This document shows, piece after piece, positions 10,233 to 18,873 of a DNA stretch of 64,000 nucleotides; the first letter of the stretch is position 1; each line of letters begins with the position of its first letter. The notes under the pieces were generated by a model. The model was not told the DNA's origin. It saw only the letters and a program-made list of their open reading frames with translations, and did not search any database. Origin of the DNA: Flavitalea sp966112615 (GTDB taxonomy: Bacteria > Bacteroidota > Bacteroidia > Chitinophagales > Chitinophagaceae). The DNA lies in the NCBI GenBank assembly GCA_966112615.1, contig CBHWDO010000018.1, forward strand, positions 1 through 64,000, in the 5' to 3' direction. The translations under genes and the position numbers were made by a program.

Positions 10233-11465
10233 TTATTTTGTATATCCTTTCAGCCAGGCATTTGATTCATCAGGATATACTTTAATAAAGTGTGTCCTGA
10301 TCATATTATTAACCATTTCATTTCCTTCGGCCATCAGGGAAATGATCTTTGATGGTTTTGCAGGCATGTGACAGTCGATGCAATTATTAATGATCTTATT
10401 GCCATGATCGGGATACAACTTGCAAAAGTTCTTATCTATTGAATGACAACTCATACACCGTGCTGAAAAAATCGCAAGATCTCCCTCCATCTGGTGAGAA
10501 GAATGGCAACTTGAACAGGTCATGCTATTTGATTTTATAAAGCACTTGCTGGCTGCCATTAACCCAAATTGGTTCCCATGCACATCCAATTCTTCAGAGT
10601 TTTGTTGAACAACAGGCAATGAAAAATTTTCCAGGGATTGTCCGGGAGTGAAGCTGAATGCAGGCTGCAGAGGTGTACGCATTCCCGAATGGCAACTTGC
10701 ACAAACATCCAATTGCAATGCCCTGGTGAGTTTCCTGTTATTGACTATATGGTGAGCAGTTTTTTCTTTGGGGTTAGCTTCATGAAATTGAATATGTTCC
10801 TTACCAGGCCCATGGCATCTTTCGCATCCTACGGAAAATAATACCTGTTTTTTATCAAACACGTTTGAAGTCAATGAAGGATCAAATTGCTCTGCAGGGA
10901 ATTTTTCTTTAAAATTTGTGCTGTGGCAATCCATGCAAAATGAATTCACAGGACGGTTGAATACAATTTTATCTTTAGGAAATCCCGGGCTATTGACCCA
11001 CTGTTTTATAGAGGAGAAATAAGTCAATGGCAATTGAAACAGACTGTCCTGATGCCAGTACAGGTAAGTTTGACCTTTCTCACCTGAGCCCACCACAATA
11101 TCAAATCTTTCTCTTCTCAGGGTATCTTCACTGATGATGGCAACCTGGTAAAATCCAGAATCCGTTGCGTTTAACCACACACTTCGTGAATAATCATAAT
11201 GAAAAACCTGGTCAAATCCTCCCTGGATACTTGTGGCGTTTGCAGGTTGGGAAGTTTTAAAATGCGCTGTCTGAATAACAGAATCATAAATTGCCGCATG
11301 GCATTTCCTGCAGGATTCAGATCCAGCCAGTTCCTGTCCGTTGGAATTTGTGATAGGTTGGGATGAAACCTTTACAGGTGTTGTGGCAGTCACTGCACAT
11401 TCTGAAAGTGCAATGGTTATAACAATAAACAATAATACTATTATGATCCTTGAAGAAACAGTCAT
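10233..11465 (-). CDS. Multihaem cytochrome c (seven CxxCH)
   Basis: The open frame extends to 11579, but the natural start is the ATG at 11465: it gives MTVSSR followed by a strongly hydrophobic export segment, while the upstream extension is basic and Cys-containing with no signal. The 410-residue product has seven CxxCH haem sites (CRKCH, CMDCH, CERCH, CASCH, CSSCH, CMSCH, CIDCH), several with extra His for axial ligation. It resembles cytochrome c554 / perihydroxylamine-type periplasmic electron carriers. LSEC near residue 20 could be a poor lipobox. It is convergent with the PorP gene (1 bp apart) and divergent from the next gene. The redox partner is unknown. Confidence 0.88.
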   Translation of the reverse strand: MTVSSRIIIVLLFIVITIALSECAVTATTPVKVSSQPITNSNGQELAGSESCRKCHAAIYDSVIQTAHFKTSQPANATSIQGGFDQVFHYDYSRSVWLNATDSGFYQVAIISEDTLRRERFDIVVGSGEKGQTYLYWHQDSLFQLPLTYFSSIKQWVNSPGFPKDKIVFNRPVNSFCMDCHSTNFKEKFPAEQFDPSLTSNVFDKKQVLFSVGCERCHGPGKEHIQFHEANPKEKTAHHIVNNRKLTRALQLDVCASCHSGMRTPLQPAFSFTPGQSLENFSLPVVQQNSEELDVHGNQFGLMAASKCFIKSNSMTCSSCHSSHQMEGDLAIFSARCMSCHSIDKNFCKLYPDHGNKIINNCIDCHMPAKPSKIISLMAEGNEMVNNMIRTHFIKVYPDESNAWLKGYTK

Positions 11466-11579
11466 GAAATTGAAAACTAATAATTTTTTATGAACCTTGC
11501 CTTGTCCAAATATCCTTCTTTTACAGGATAGACTTCTCCCTTCGTATACCCGACGTTTACATTCCAAATTACCTGGCAC

Positions 11580-12956
11580 ATGAAACGTCTTGTATTGTTA
11601 TTTTTTATGGGGCTACTGGCTTTTGAAAGCACCATGGCTCAGAAGCAATCTTTTGATCTATTCTCTTTTACTCCTCCAGCAGGTTGGAAGATGACCAGCC
11701 AGGAAAATACAATCGCCTTTACCACAACGAACAATACAGATAGAACATGGGCGCAGGTTAACATGGTGAAAAGCACGGTCAGCAAGGGTTCCATTAAATC
11801 CGATTTCGAAAGTGAATGGAATGAGCTGGTTGTAAAACCTTACAAACAATATGGCGTAACCGAGCAGGCACTTGCTATTGATACTCAAACCTTCCAGGGA
11901 TGGAAATTGTGGACAGGACTTGGAAAGTTTGTATTTAACAAAGACACTGCAGCTGTTTTGTTGAATACCTTCAGCGATGGACAGCGTTGTGCCAGCTTTA
12001 CCATCATGAGTAATACAACTTCTTTTGGCCCCGTACTGGATGAATTTATTGGCTCAATCAACATGCAAAATCCGGGCTCAACGAAGGCTCAACCGAACAA
12101 TACACCTGTTTCCAATGGCCAGGTTTACAACAACAGTTTTCAATTTACCATTACCAATTTTGATGATGGATGGACCAGTGTTGTAAAAGAAAATTGGGTT
12201 GAAGCCACAAAGGGTAATATAAAAGTGCTGATTCATTATCCACGAAAAGAGGATGAAGTGTATATCAGTGATCGCACAGAAAAGGTAAATACATTCTGGA
12301 ACCTGCTGGTCGCTCCGCGATACAGAAATCTGCGCAATTATTCTACACCTACAAATTATCTCTATGAAACAGCATTCTTCGCAAGCGGGTTAGTAAATGA
12401 AAATGCTTCTGGAAAAGATGTATGGGTAACACTTTTCAGCAAAGGAAAAACAGGTTGGATTGAAATCATTACACCTGATAAAAAAACATTTGTGGATGCT
12501 TTTCATATTGACAATCCAGACTCATACTTTTCAGCATGGGAACCACTGGTCAACCTTTCAGGCCTGAATCGTTTCTCCGTTGGAGAAAATGATATTTACG
12601 GTAAATGGTCGACTGAATTTACAGGATCGACTGCCTATTATGGATTGTATACAGGGATCTATGCAGGTTCTTCCACCTATGCTTCACAACAGAGTTTTGA
12701 GTTTGAGAAAACCAAAACCTACAAATGGAACCTGGTGGTTGCAAAAAGCGGCCTGAATACCAGTATGCAGGTTGATAAAGTAAATGCTTCCGGCAATTAC
12801 AAATTTTTAGGAAACTGGCAGATCTGGTTCTCCGATATTGAAAAAAAACCTAAAACATACAATGCGTATTTCTCCTGCATTAAAGGCGGACGCATTCTTT
12901 GGCTTCAGGATGTATCCTATGGAAGTTATACTGCCTATGGAAAGATCATCAACTAA
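11580..12956 (+). CDS. Secreted protein of unknown function
   Basis: I do not recognise a named family. The 458-residue protein has a clear signal peptide (MKRLVLLFF ... TMAQ). The mature part has two related blocks, about residues 24-155 and 185-320, each starting SF-x-FT with a PxGW or DDGW turn and then an alpha/beta segment. The C-terminal third (about 340-458) is rich in Tyr/Trp/Thr beta strands and starts GKWSTEFTGS, like a lipocalin-type barrel. No catalytic motif was seen. It ends 1 bp before the convergent AraC gene and shares a short divergent region with the cytochrome gene. Confidence 0.75.
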   Translation: MKRLVLLFFMGLLAFESTMAQKQSFDLFSFTPPAGWKMTSQENTIAFTTTNNTDRTWAQVNMVKSTVSKGSIKSDFESEWNELVVKPYKQYGVTEQALAIDTQTFQGWKLWTGLGKFVFNKDTAAVLLNTFSDGQRCASFTIMSNTTSFGPVLDEFIGSINMQNPGSTKAQPNNTPVSNGQVYNNSFQFTITNFDDGWTSVVKENWVEATKGNIKVLIHYPRKEDEVYISDRTEKVNTFWNLLVAPRYRNLRNYSTPTNYLYETAFFASGLVNENASGKDVWVTLFSKGKTGWIEIITPDKKTFVDAFHIDNPDSYFSAWEPLVNLSGLNRFSVGENDIYGKWSTEFTGSTAYYGLYTGIYAGSSTYASQQSFEFEKTKTYKWNLVVAKSGLNTSMQVDKVNASGNYKFLGNWQIWFSDIEKKPKTYNAYFSCIKGGRILWLQDVSYGSYTAYGKIIN

Positions 12957-12957
12957 A

Positions 12958-13839
12958 CTACTGGTTCCCGGTCTTCGATAAATATTGATTCTGATATTCT
13001 CTTGGAGAAACTCCCATCATTGCTTTGAAGACCCGGTTAAAATTCGTGATGCTGTTGAAACCACAATCATAAGCAATTGAAGACATGCTGTCGAAGCCTC
13101 CCTGCAAGAGCTTTTTACAGGCCTCATTCACCCTGACTTCATTCAGGAAACTAATGAATGTTAAACGTGTATGCTTCTTGAAGTACCTGCAAAATGCCTG
13201 TGGTGTCATGCAGGCTGCATCTGCAACTTCATCAAGTGAAAGATCACGGGCATAATGTTGCAGGATATAATTGTAGATATTACTGATTCGGGCACCTTCC
13301 TGTTCTGATAAGTGATTGATTGGAACCGAAGATGAAAGGATATTCAATTCAATTTTTGAAAACACTTTGAGTAACTGAAAAAACTGGAGCAACTGATCAA
13401 AGCCATCTGCTTTATTCAACATTTTCATTCTCCCGGATATGGCTTCAAAATAATTTGATGGAACTGAAAAAGCTCCATCAAGTTGTTGGACAAAATTCAG
13501 CACCTGTGAAAATTCAGGCAAGTTAAGCGTTGCAGCAAGTTTACCCTTGGGATTAAAAAAGATAGTCAGTGCTTTGATAGAGAGTCCGCAATCCTCCGCA
13601 AAATATTCTGGATCATTCTTGAAAACATGTGGCATGTTTGCACCGATCAATATCACCTGGCCTCCTGAAAACCTGTGCATGTGATTTCCCAATAATAAAG
13701 TTCCTTCACCTTTTTCAATATAAGTTAACTGGACTTCTTCATGACGATGAAGATGAGGATAGAAATAAGGCAGTTCTTCCTCCTGGAGTATTACGGTCCG
13801 GTCGTGAGAAACAGGTATGGTAAACGGAAGCACCTTCAT
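12958..13839 (-). CDS. AraC-family regulator with cupin sensor domain
   Basis: A 293-residue protein. The N-terminal half (about 10-110) is a cupin with HxH in HLHRHEEVQ and a G-rich beta segment, the usual sugar-sensing part. The C-terminal 100 residues hold the two AraC helix-turn-helix units (DLSLDEVADAACMTPQAFCRYFKK and SIAYDCGFNSITNFNRVFK-x6-SPREYQ). The gene lies 23 bp after the GH51 gene on the same strand, as the last gene of the GH127-GH51-AraC unit, so it probably controls this arabinoside locus in response to a released sugar. The inducer is inferred from context only. Confidence 0.9.
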   Translation of the reverse strand: MKVLPFTIPVSHDRTVILQEEELPYFYPHLHRHEEVQLTYIEKGEGTLLLGNHMHRFSGGQVILIGANMPHVFKNDPEYFAEDCGLSIKALTIFFNPKGKLAATLNLPEFSQVLNFVQQLDGAFSVPSNYFEAISGRMKMLNKADGFDQLLQFFQLLKVFSKIELNILSSSVPINHLSEQEGARISNIYNYILQHYARDLSLDEVADAACMTPQAFCRYFKKHTRLTFISFLNEVRVNEACKKLLQGGFDSMSSIAYDCGFNSITNFNRVFKAMMGVSPREYQNQYLSKTGNQ

Positions 13840-13862
13840 CGAATCAATTTACAATTTTTATC

Positions 13863-16394
13863 CTATTGCTGAATACGTATTACTGAAATCGAAAACGGTG
13901 GCAGTACAATTACCGGCTTTGCATCCAATTGAATTTTCTTTTGAACCGGAGTATATTTTTGAGGAAATTCAAACGAATGTTCATCTTCCAGTTTATCAGA
14001 TGAAATGGTAAACATTGTAGCTTTTGAAGGATTCAATCCCTTTATGTCTAACGCGGCTTCAACAGGCTGATCAGTTGCATTAACTGTCTTAACGATTATT
14101 TCTCCGTTGTCTGCTCTACCTGCAATAGAAAAGATTTTTTCAAAACCTGTGTAAGTTAAAAGCAGTTGATCATCCAGGAACACTTCAACTTTTTCTGCAC
14201 CCACTTCGATTCTTATATCATACCACCTGTTTTTCTGGATCTTCTCTTTCAATTTAACCTGCGGCATCAAATCAATAACTTCCATTCCATTGGTAACAGA
14301 TTCGAGTACAGCATTCTGGTTGATCCATGAACCGATATGTGCCCGCATCATGGTTTTATTGTCTTTCACACCGAAAGCAATAATAAATGCATTTGTTTCA
14401 TCACTTGTTTTCCTTGCTTTTACTTTCAAAGTAAATTCGGAAAATGTTCTGCCATTCAATACCGCTAAACGTTGCGGACCCATCGCTACCTGAGCTATAC
14501 TGCTGTCTGATGATTTCCATTCACCAAGTACCGAATTCCATTCACCAGCATTATTCTTAAAATCACTTTGATAAACCAGTTTTCCATTTTCAATGACCTG
14601 CAGATCTTTATATTCTGCATGTGTATCCCATGTAGCCAAACCTATACCGCCACTGAATTGCGGAGTTGTATTGCCTGGTTTTATTACCGATACACCAGTT
14701 GGCAGGTTATATGATGCCCGATGTTCATTGAACAATTTGATCACGTAATAAGATATCCTGGCAAAACTTTTTGATGCATCAAAATTGATGAGGTTAACCG
14801 GCCAGTCAACATCATTCACATTCACCAGTAAAGGTGCATAGCTCGACATCTTAACAAGTTCACTGTTTCTTTCCATCGACATTATATACACTGCATCACT
14901 CAATGCTGCCAGCATATTTCCCGCCCCTACTCCATTGTTTGTGGCATATTCTCCAACATACATATCCCATTGTCCGCGGGGATATTTATCAAAATGGGTT
15001 GTATTACGCATCGACCAGTAAGCGCCCTTGTAGGCATGTTCATCAGCCACCTGCACAGTCTTCATGCTATCGAGTGTATACTTATTGACATCACCGATTC
15101 CCATACTGGCAATGATCTTCAGCTTTGGATATTTCTTATGAATAGCATCATAAAAACGATTGTACCGGGCAGCATACCGCGGGCCAACCTGTTCATTTCC
15201 GACCTCAACGTATTTCAATGGAAAGGGTTCCTGGTGGCCATTTCGAGCTCTTACCCGGCCCCATTTAGAATCGGCCGGACCAACAGCATATTCAATAGCA
15301 TCCAACGCATCATTGATAACAGAATCAAGGTTATCATCCGTGATAAAGGTTCCACTTCTAAAATCACAGGAAACACCAGCATTGAAAACATACAGCGCTG
15401 ATGCATTGATGTCTTCGCAAAACTGGAGAAATTCATGGTATCCAAAACCATTACTTGACCAGTAACCCCAGGGGCTATAAGTTGGCTTTCGTTTTTCAAT
15501 CGGACCAATACTGTGTTTCCATGATGGGGTATTATGTATACTGATCCCTTCCACGAAACATCCACCTGGCCAGCGAACGAAAGCAGGCTTCAGGTCGGTC
15601 AGGTAAGTAGCAAGGTCATTTCTTAAACCATTCTTCCTGTTTTTAAAAGTCTTTGCAGGAAACAATGAAACCATATCGAGCCAGATCTCACCACTATTTT
15701 CGAAACTCATCATAAACCTTGCCTTTGGATCAGAGGCAATTGCCTTAAGCGTTGCGGTATGTTGTTTCCATTGACTAGATTCAACGGAATTGATTTTCTC
15801 CGTTGCCAGGATTGCACCATGCGAAGAAATCAATGAAACCGTAATGGCGCCTTTATACTTATTGGTTCTGGACCAGAAACTCAATTCATAAACCTCTCCT
15901 TTCAAAACATGAATGCCCCAAAAACCTTCATTGTAAATGCGGTGAAGATTGTTGCGATCAGTAATTTCAATATGAAGTGAATGAGGACTTTCTGCGCTCA
16001 ATGGGTAGTCTTCATTGATGGAAACGCTCATTCCTTTAAGGTGTAAAGAATCAATTGTCCATGCAGGAAATGGAGAAGTAATATTCCATTCCATTTTCCA
16101 GTCGCTGACTTCATTGTTCTTTAATGAAAAGTGCGGCGTTCTTTCAGGAATAATAAAACCATTTTCTAATGATGTTCTGTAGGGCAGTTGTGCATCTTCA
16201 AACCCGCGATTCTGAATGAGCTCGGCATATAAACCACCTTCACCCCCATGACTGATCTCTTCAAAAAATATTCCATGCAGATCTTTTGAAACCCTTGCTC
16301 CTTGCTTATTTGCATTGATTTGAATAATAGCTTTCTGTTGCGCATGTAAAGTGCAACAAATGATCAGCAGCAAAAAAGATGCAATGAATCTCAT
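13863..16394 (-). CDS. Alpha-L-arabinofuranosidase, GH51-like, with accessory domains
   Basis: The start at 16394 gives a clean signal peptide (MRFIASFLLLIICCTLHAQ) and follows the GH127 stop by two bases. A start at 16412 is possible but adds six residues and overlaps that gene. The 843-residue enzyme opens with a GH51-type strand (VSKDLHGIFFEEI), has a carbohydrate-binding-like insert (about 90-255), and a TIM-barrel with acid/base E401 in VGNEQVG and nucleophile E482 in VGEYA. A LamG/DUF1080-like domain (about 580-740) interrupts the usual C-terminal beta domain. It should release terminal alpha-L-arabinofuranose in the periplasm or on the surface. The exact linkage is unknown. Confidence 0.9.
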   Translation of the reverse strand: MRFIASFLLLIICCTLHAQQKAIIQINANKQGARVSKDLHGIFFEEISHGGEGGLYAELIQNRGFEDAQLPYRTSLENGFIIPERTPHFSLKNNEVSDWKMEWNITSPFPAWTIDSLHLKGMSVSINEDYPLSAESPHSLHIEITDRNNLHRIYNEGFWGIHVLKGEVYELSFWSRTNKYKGAITVSLISSHGAILATEKINSVESSQWKQHTATLKAIASDPKARFMMSFENSGEIWLDMVSLFPAKTFKNRKNGLRNDLATYLTDLKPAFVRWPGGCFVEGISIHNTPSWKHSIGPIEKRKPTYSPWGYWSSNGFGYHEFLQFCEDINASALYVFNAGVSCDFRSGTFITDDNLDSVINDALDAIEYAVGPADSKWGRVRARNGHQEPFPLKYVEVGNEQVGPRYAARYNRFYDAIHKKYPKLKIIASMGIGDVNKYTLDSMKTVQVADEHAYKGAYWSMRNTTHFDKYPRGQWDMYVGEYATNNGVGAGNMLAALSDAVYIMSMERNSELVKMSSYAPLLVNVNDVDWPVNLINFDASKSFARISYYVIKLFNEHRASYNLPTGVSVIKPGNTTPQFSGGIGLATWDTHAEYKDLQVIENGKLVYQSDFKNNAGEWNSVLGEWKSSDSSIAQVAMGPQRLAVLNGRTFSEFTLKVKARKTSDETNAFIIAFGVKDNKTMMRAHIGSWINQNAVLESVTNGMEVIDLMPQVKLKEKIQKNRWYDIRIEVGAEKVEVFLDDQLLLTYTGFEKIFSIAGRADNGEIIVKTVNATDQPVEAALDIKGLNPSKATMFTISSDKLEDEHSFEFPQKYTPVQKKIQLDAKPVIVLPPFSISVIRIQQ

Positions 16395-16396
16395 TC

Positions 16397-18787
16397 TTAA
16401 TAAAGTTTCCATTCATGAATACCTGTAGAATTATCTGCAGGCAACTGGAACTCTAGTTTCATTCCCGTGGTTTTCACTTTCTCGAATTCAAGTTTGTTGA
16501 ATCCATCCTTAGTGATCACATAAGGAGAAGTATTCTTCACAGGGAGCCACTCATTTCCTGATCTGTAATACAATTTATAGGATATAGGAATTCTGCATCC
16601 ACCAAATGGACCATCATCATACCAGTACACTTCAGAAGAAGACATTTCTTTTTCACTACTAAAATCGTATTGTACAAATTCAACAGAATTATTCTTAGGC
16701 CACCAATGCATATAAGTGTTAGACTGATCGGCTGAATTTGCAGGATCTATCTGATCATTCAGTGCGATGTATGACCTGGTATTTTTTGAAGAAGATAATA
16801 CTTTACTGGTAGAAGCAATTGTTGGTGCCGGCTTTGGACGTGCAGCTGATTCCAGGTACGGAATCCAAACCATCATTTCATTATTTCCCCTGTTTGCCCA
16901 TGTATAATATGGAATTGCCGTTACCTGTTGCGTGGTCCTGATCAGTTGATCAGAATTGAGTTGACGCTTAGTACTTTCTCCGGTTCCCTGCAGGATAGTT
17001 ACACCATTTAAAAAATCATTTTTATACACTGCCTGGAAAACATTTTGATCATTGACCATAATATTTTGCACAATGCTATCTTTATTGTCGGGGCCTTCCA
17101 GGCAATAAACTATTGGTCCGCGTTGAAAAGCAAATCTTCCCTTATCATCGGTAACATTCGGGTGAGCCAGCACTTTTTCCACTTCCATTGGAAATTCAAT
17201 AGTCACCTTATCACCTTTCTTCCAGCTCCTTTTGATGAGCGCATATCCTTTATCTGTAGAATAATTCTGTGCTTTACCGTTTACAAGGATCTTAACCTTT
17301 TTAGCATCTCCATTCATGTATTTGTACAGATCGCCTGGAATAGGCTGTTTAGTGGCCCAGCCAGGTATGCGAACATGTAAATCAAATGCAGTATTTTTTC
17401 CAGGATCAACAGTAATGTTTACGGTTCCTTCCCAGGGATAATTGGTTTGCTGATCCAGTTTTACTAAACCTTTGGGCAACTGGATGGAACTGCTGCTTCC
17501 TACAAACAGGTTGACAAATATTTCATTCTTATTCTGTGCATACACATAACCTGGAACAGAAGGTAGAAACCTTGTCATGTTTGAAATGCAACAGGCACAA
17601 CTAAACCAGGCACTGCGCTGATGCTGCCCCATTGATGCCAATGGATTTGGATAAAAGAATCGATCACCGCTCAGTGAAAGACCCGACAATAATCCATTGT
17701 ACAATGTTCTTTCCATTACATCAATATACCGAGCATCTCCATGAAGCAGGAACATGCGGAGATTCCAGTAAACATTCGCAATCGATGCACAGGTCTCTGC
17801 ATATGCACTCATATTGGGAAGCTGGTAGGCTTTGCCAAATGCTTCACCATTGCCGGTAGCACCTATTCCACCGGTTATATATAGTTTACTGTTCACAACA
17901 TCATTCCAGATCTTATCAATTGCTTCCAGGTACCGCTTATCGCCTGTAAGTGCCGCCACATCTGCCATCCCGGTGTACATATAAGTTGCACGCACTGCAT
18001 GTCCAACCGCTGAATCCTGTTCAATAACTTTTTTATGTCCCTGGTGATACTCCTCACCTTTGGGACCTCTTACATCCAGGAAGAATTTAGCGAGATCAAG
18101 GTATTTCCTGTTTCCGGTAACACGGTATAACCTGGCAAGTCCCAGTTCAATGATCTGGTGGCCGGGATAACGCTCCTCTTTTCCCCATCCAAAATCCTTC
18201 ACCAGGAGGTCGGCATTCTTAATAGCAATATCTAGTAAAGTTCTTTTCCCGGTTGCCTGGAAATGAGCAACAGCCGCTTCATATAAATGACCTGAATTAT
18301 ACAACTCATGACTTAAATCTTCTTCTTTCTCCCAACGCTTCGATCCAACCCATTCATGTCGTTTCGACACGTTTGCGGTTCTGAAAGTATACAGGTAGCC
18401 ATCTGGCTCCTGTGCATTCCCGATGATGCTGATCAGGGTATCCAGCTTAAGCTCCAGCGCTTTATCCGGCTTAACCTGTAATGCATAGGAAGCTCCTTCA
18501 ATCACTTTATAGAGATCCGTATCATCAAATGTAAAATCAGTGAGTTTTTCAACCGGTTTCTTATTGGCAGCTAGCAGGAAGTTCTCAATCCTGCCAGTCT
18601 CACGACATTTATCCAGCACATAAGGAATCGACACTTTTGCGTTCAGTTCCATTTTAGGTTGCCAGAAATGATCATGGACATGAACACGGGTGAAATCAAC
18701 CGGTTGGATCGGATAATCGTTGACCTGGGCCTTGGCTTTAATAAGCACAAAGCTTAAAATGGCAGCAGGAATTAGTTGACGATTCAT
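16397..18787 (-). CDS. GH127 beta-L-arabinofuranosidase
   Basis: A 796-residue exported protein (signal peptide to about residue 20, ending KAKAQ). It carries the GH127 (DUF1680) zinc-thiolate active site: E331-T-C333 (AETCAS) and C399-C400 (SCACCISN), matching Glu338, Cys340, Cys417 and Cys418 of Bifidobacterium HypBA1, where Cys417 is the nucleophile. Known members cut beta-1,2-linked L-arabinofuranose from arabino-oligosaccharides attached to hydroxyproline. The C-terminus (about 690-796) looks like a beta-sandwich binding domain (HWWPKNNS ... YWYDDGPFGGCR). It is the first gene of the GH127-GH51-AraC unit and is divergent from a second family member. Confidence 0.9.
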   Translation of the reverse strand: MNRQLIPAAILSFVLIKAKAQVNDYPIQPVDFTRVHVHDHFWQPKMELNAKVSIPYVLDKCRETGRIENFLLAANKKPVEKLTDFTFDDTDLYKVIEGASYALQVKPDKALELKLDTLISIIGNAQEPDGYLYTFRTANVSKRHEWVGSKRWEKEEDLSHELYNSGHLYEAAVAHFQATGKRTLLDIAIKNADLLVKDFGWGKEERYPGHQIIELGLARLYRVTGNRKYLDLAKFFLDVRGPKGEEYHQGHKKVIEQDSAVGHAVRATYMYTGMADVAALTGDKRYLEAIDKIWNDVVNSKLYITGGIGATGNGEAFGKAYQLPNMSAYAETCASIANVYWNLRMFLLHGDARYIDVMERTLYNGLLSGLSLSGDRFFYPNPLASMGQHQRSAWFSCACCISNMTRFLPSVPGYVYAQNKNEIFVNLFVGSSSSIQLPKGLVKLDQQTNYPWEGTVNITVDPGKNTAFDLHVRIPGWATKQPIPGDLYKYMNGDAKKVKILVNGKAQNYSTDKGYALIKRSWKKGDKVTIEFPMEVEKVLAHPNVTDDKGRFAFQRGPIVYCLEGPDNKDSIVQNIMVNDQNVFQAVYKNDFLNGVTILQGTGESTKRQLNSDQLIRTTQQVTAIPYYTWANRGNNEMMVWIPYLESAARPKPAPTIASTSKVLSSSKNTRSYIALNDQIDPANSADQSNTYMHWWPKNNSVEFVQYDFSSEKEMSSSEVYWYDDGPFGGCRIPISYKLYYRSGNEWLPVKNTSPYVITKDGFNKLEFEKVKTTGMKLEFQLPADNSTGIHEWKLY

Positions 18788-18873
18788 TTTATCAATTTAC
18801 GGAAAGAATGAGTGAAATATCGAATAGTTTGTCCAATTTGTAGCAGCTACATTTACCTTCCAAACGATCGCTC

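Noticed and set aside
11466..11579. Longer start for the cytochrome gene (MPGNLECKRR)
   Set aside because: The extension puts a basic Cys-containing stretch before the export signal and runs through the divergent promoter region.
14970..15401. Open frames of over 100 codons on the strand opposite the GH51 gene (also 15160-15465, 15251-15565)
   Set aside because: They are antisense or out-of-frame shadows of a clearly coding gene and have no recognisable protein features.
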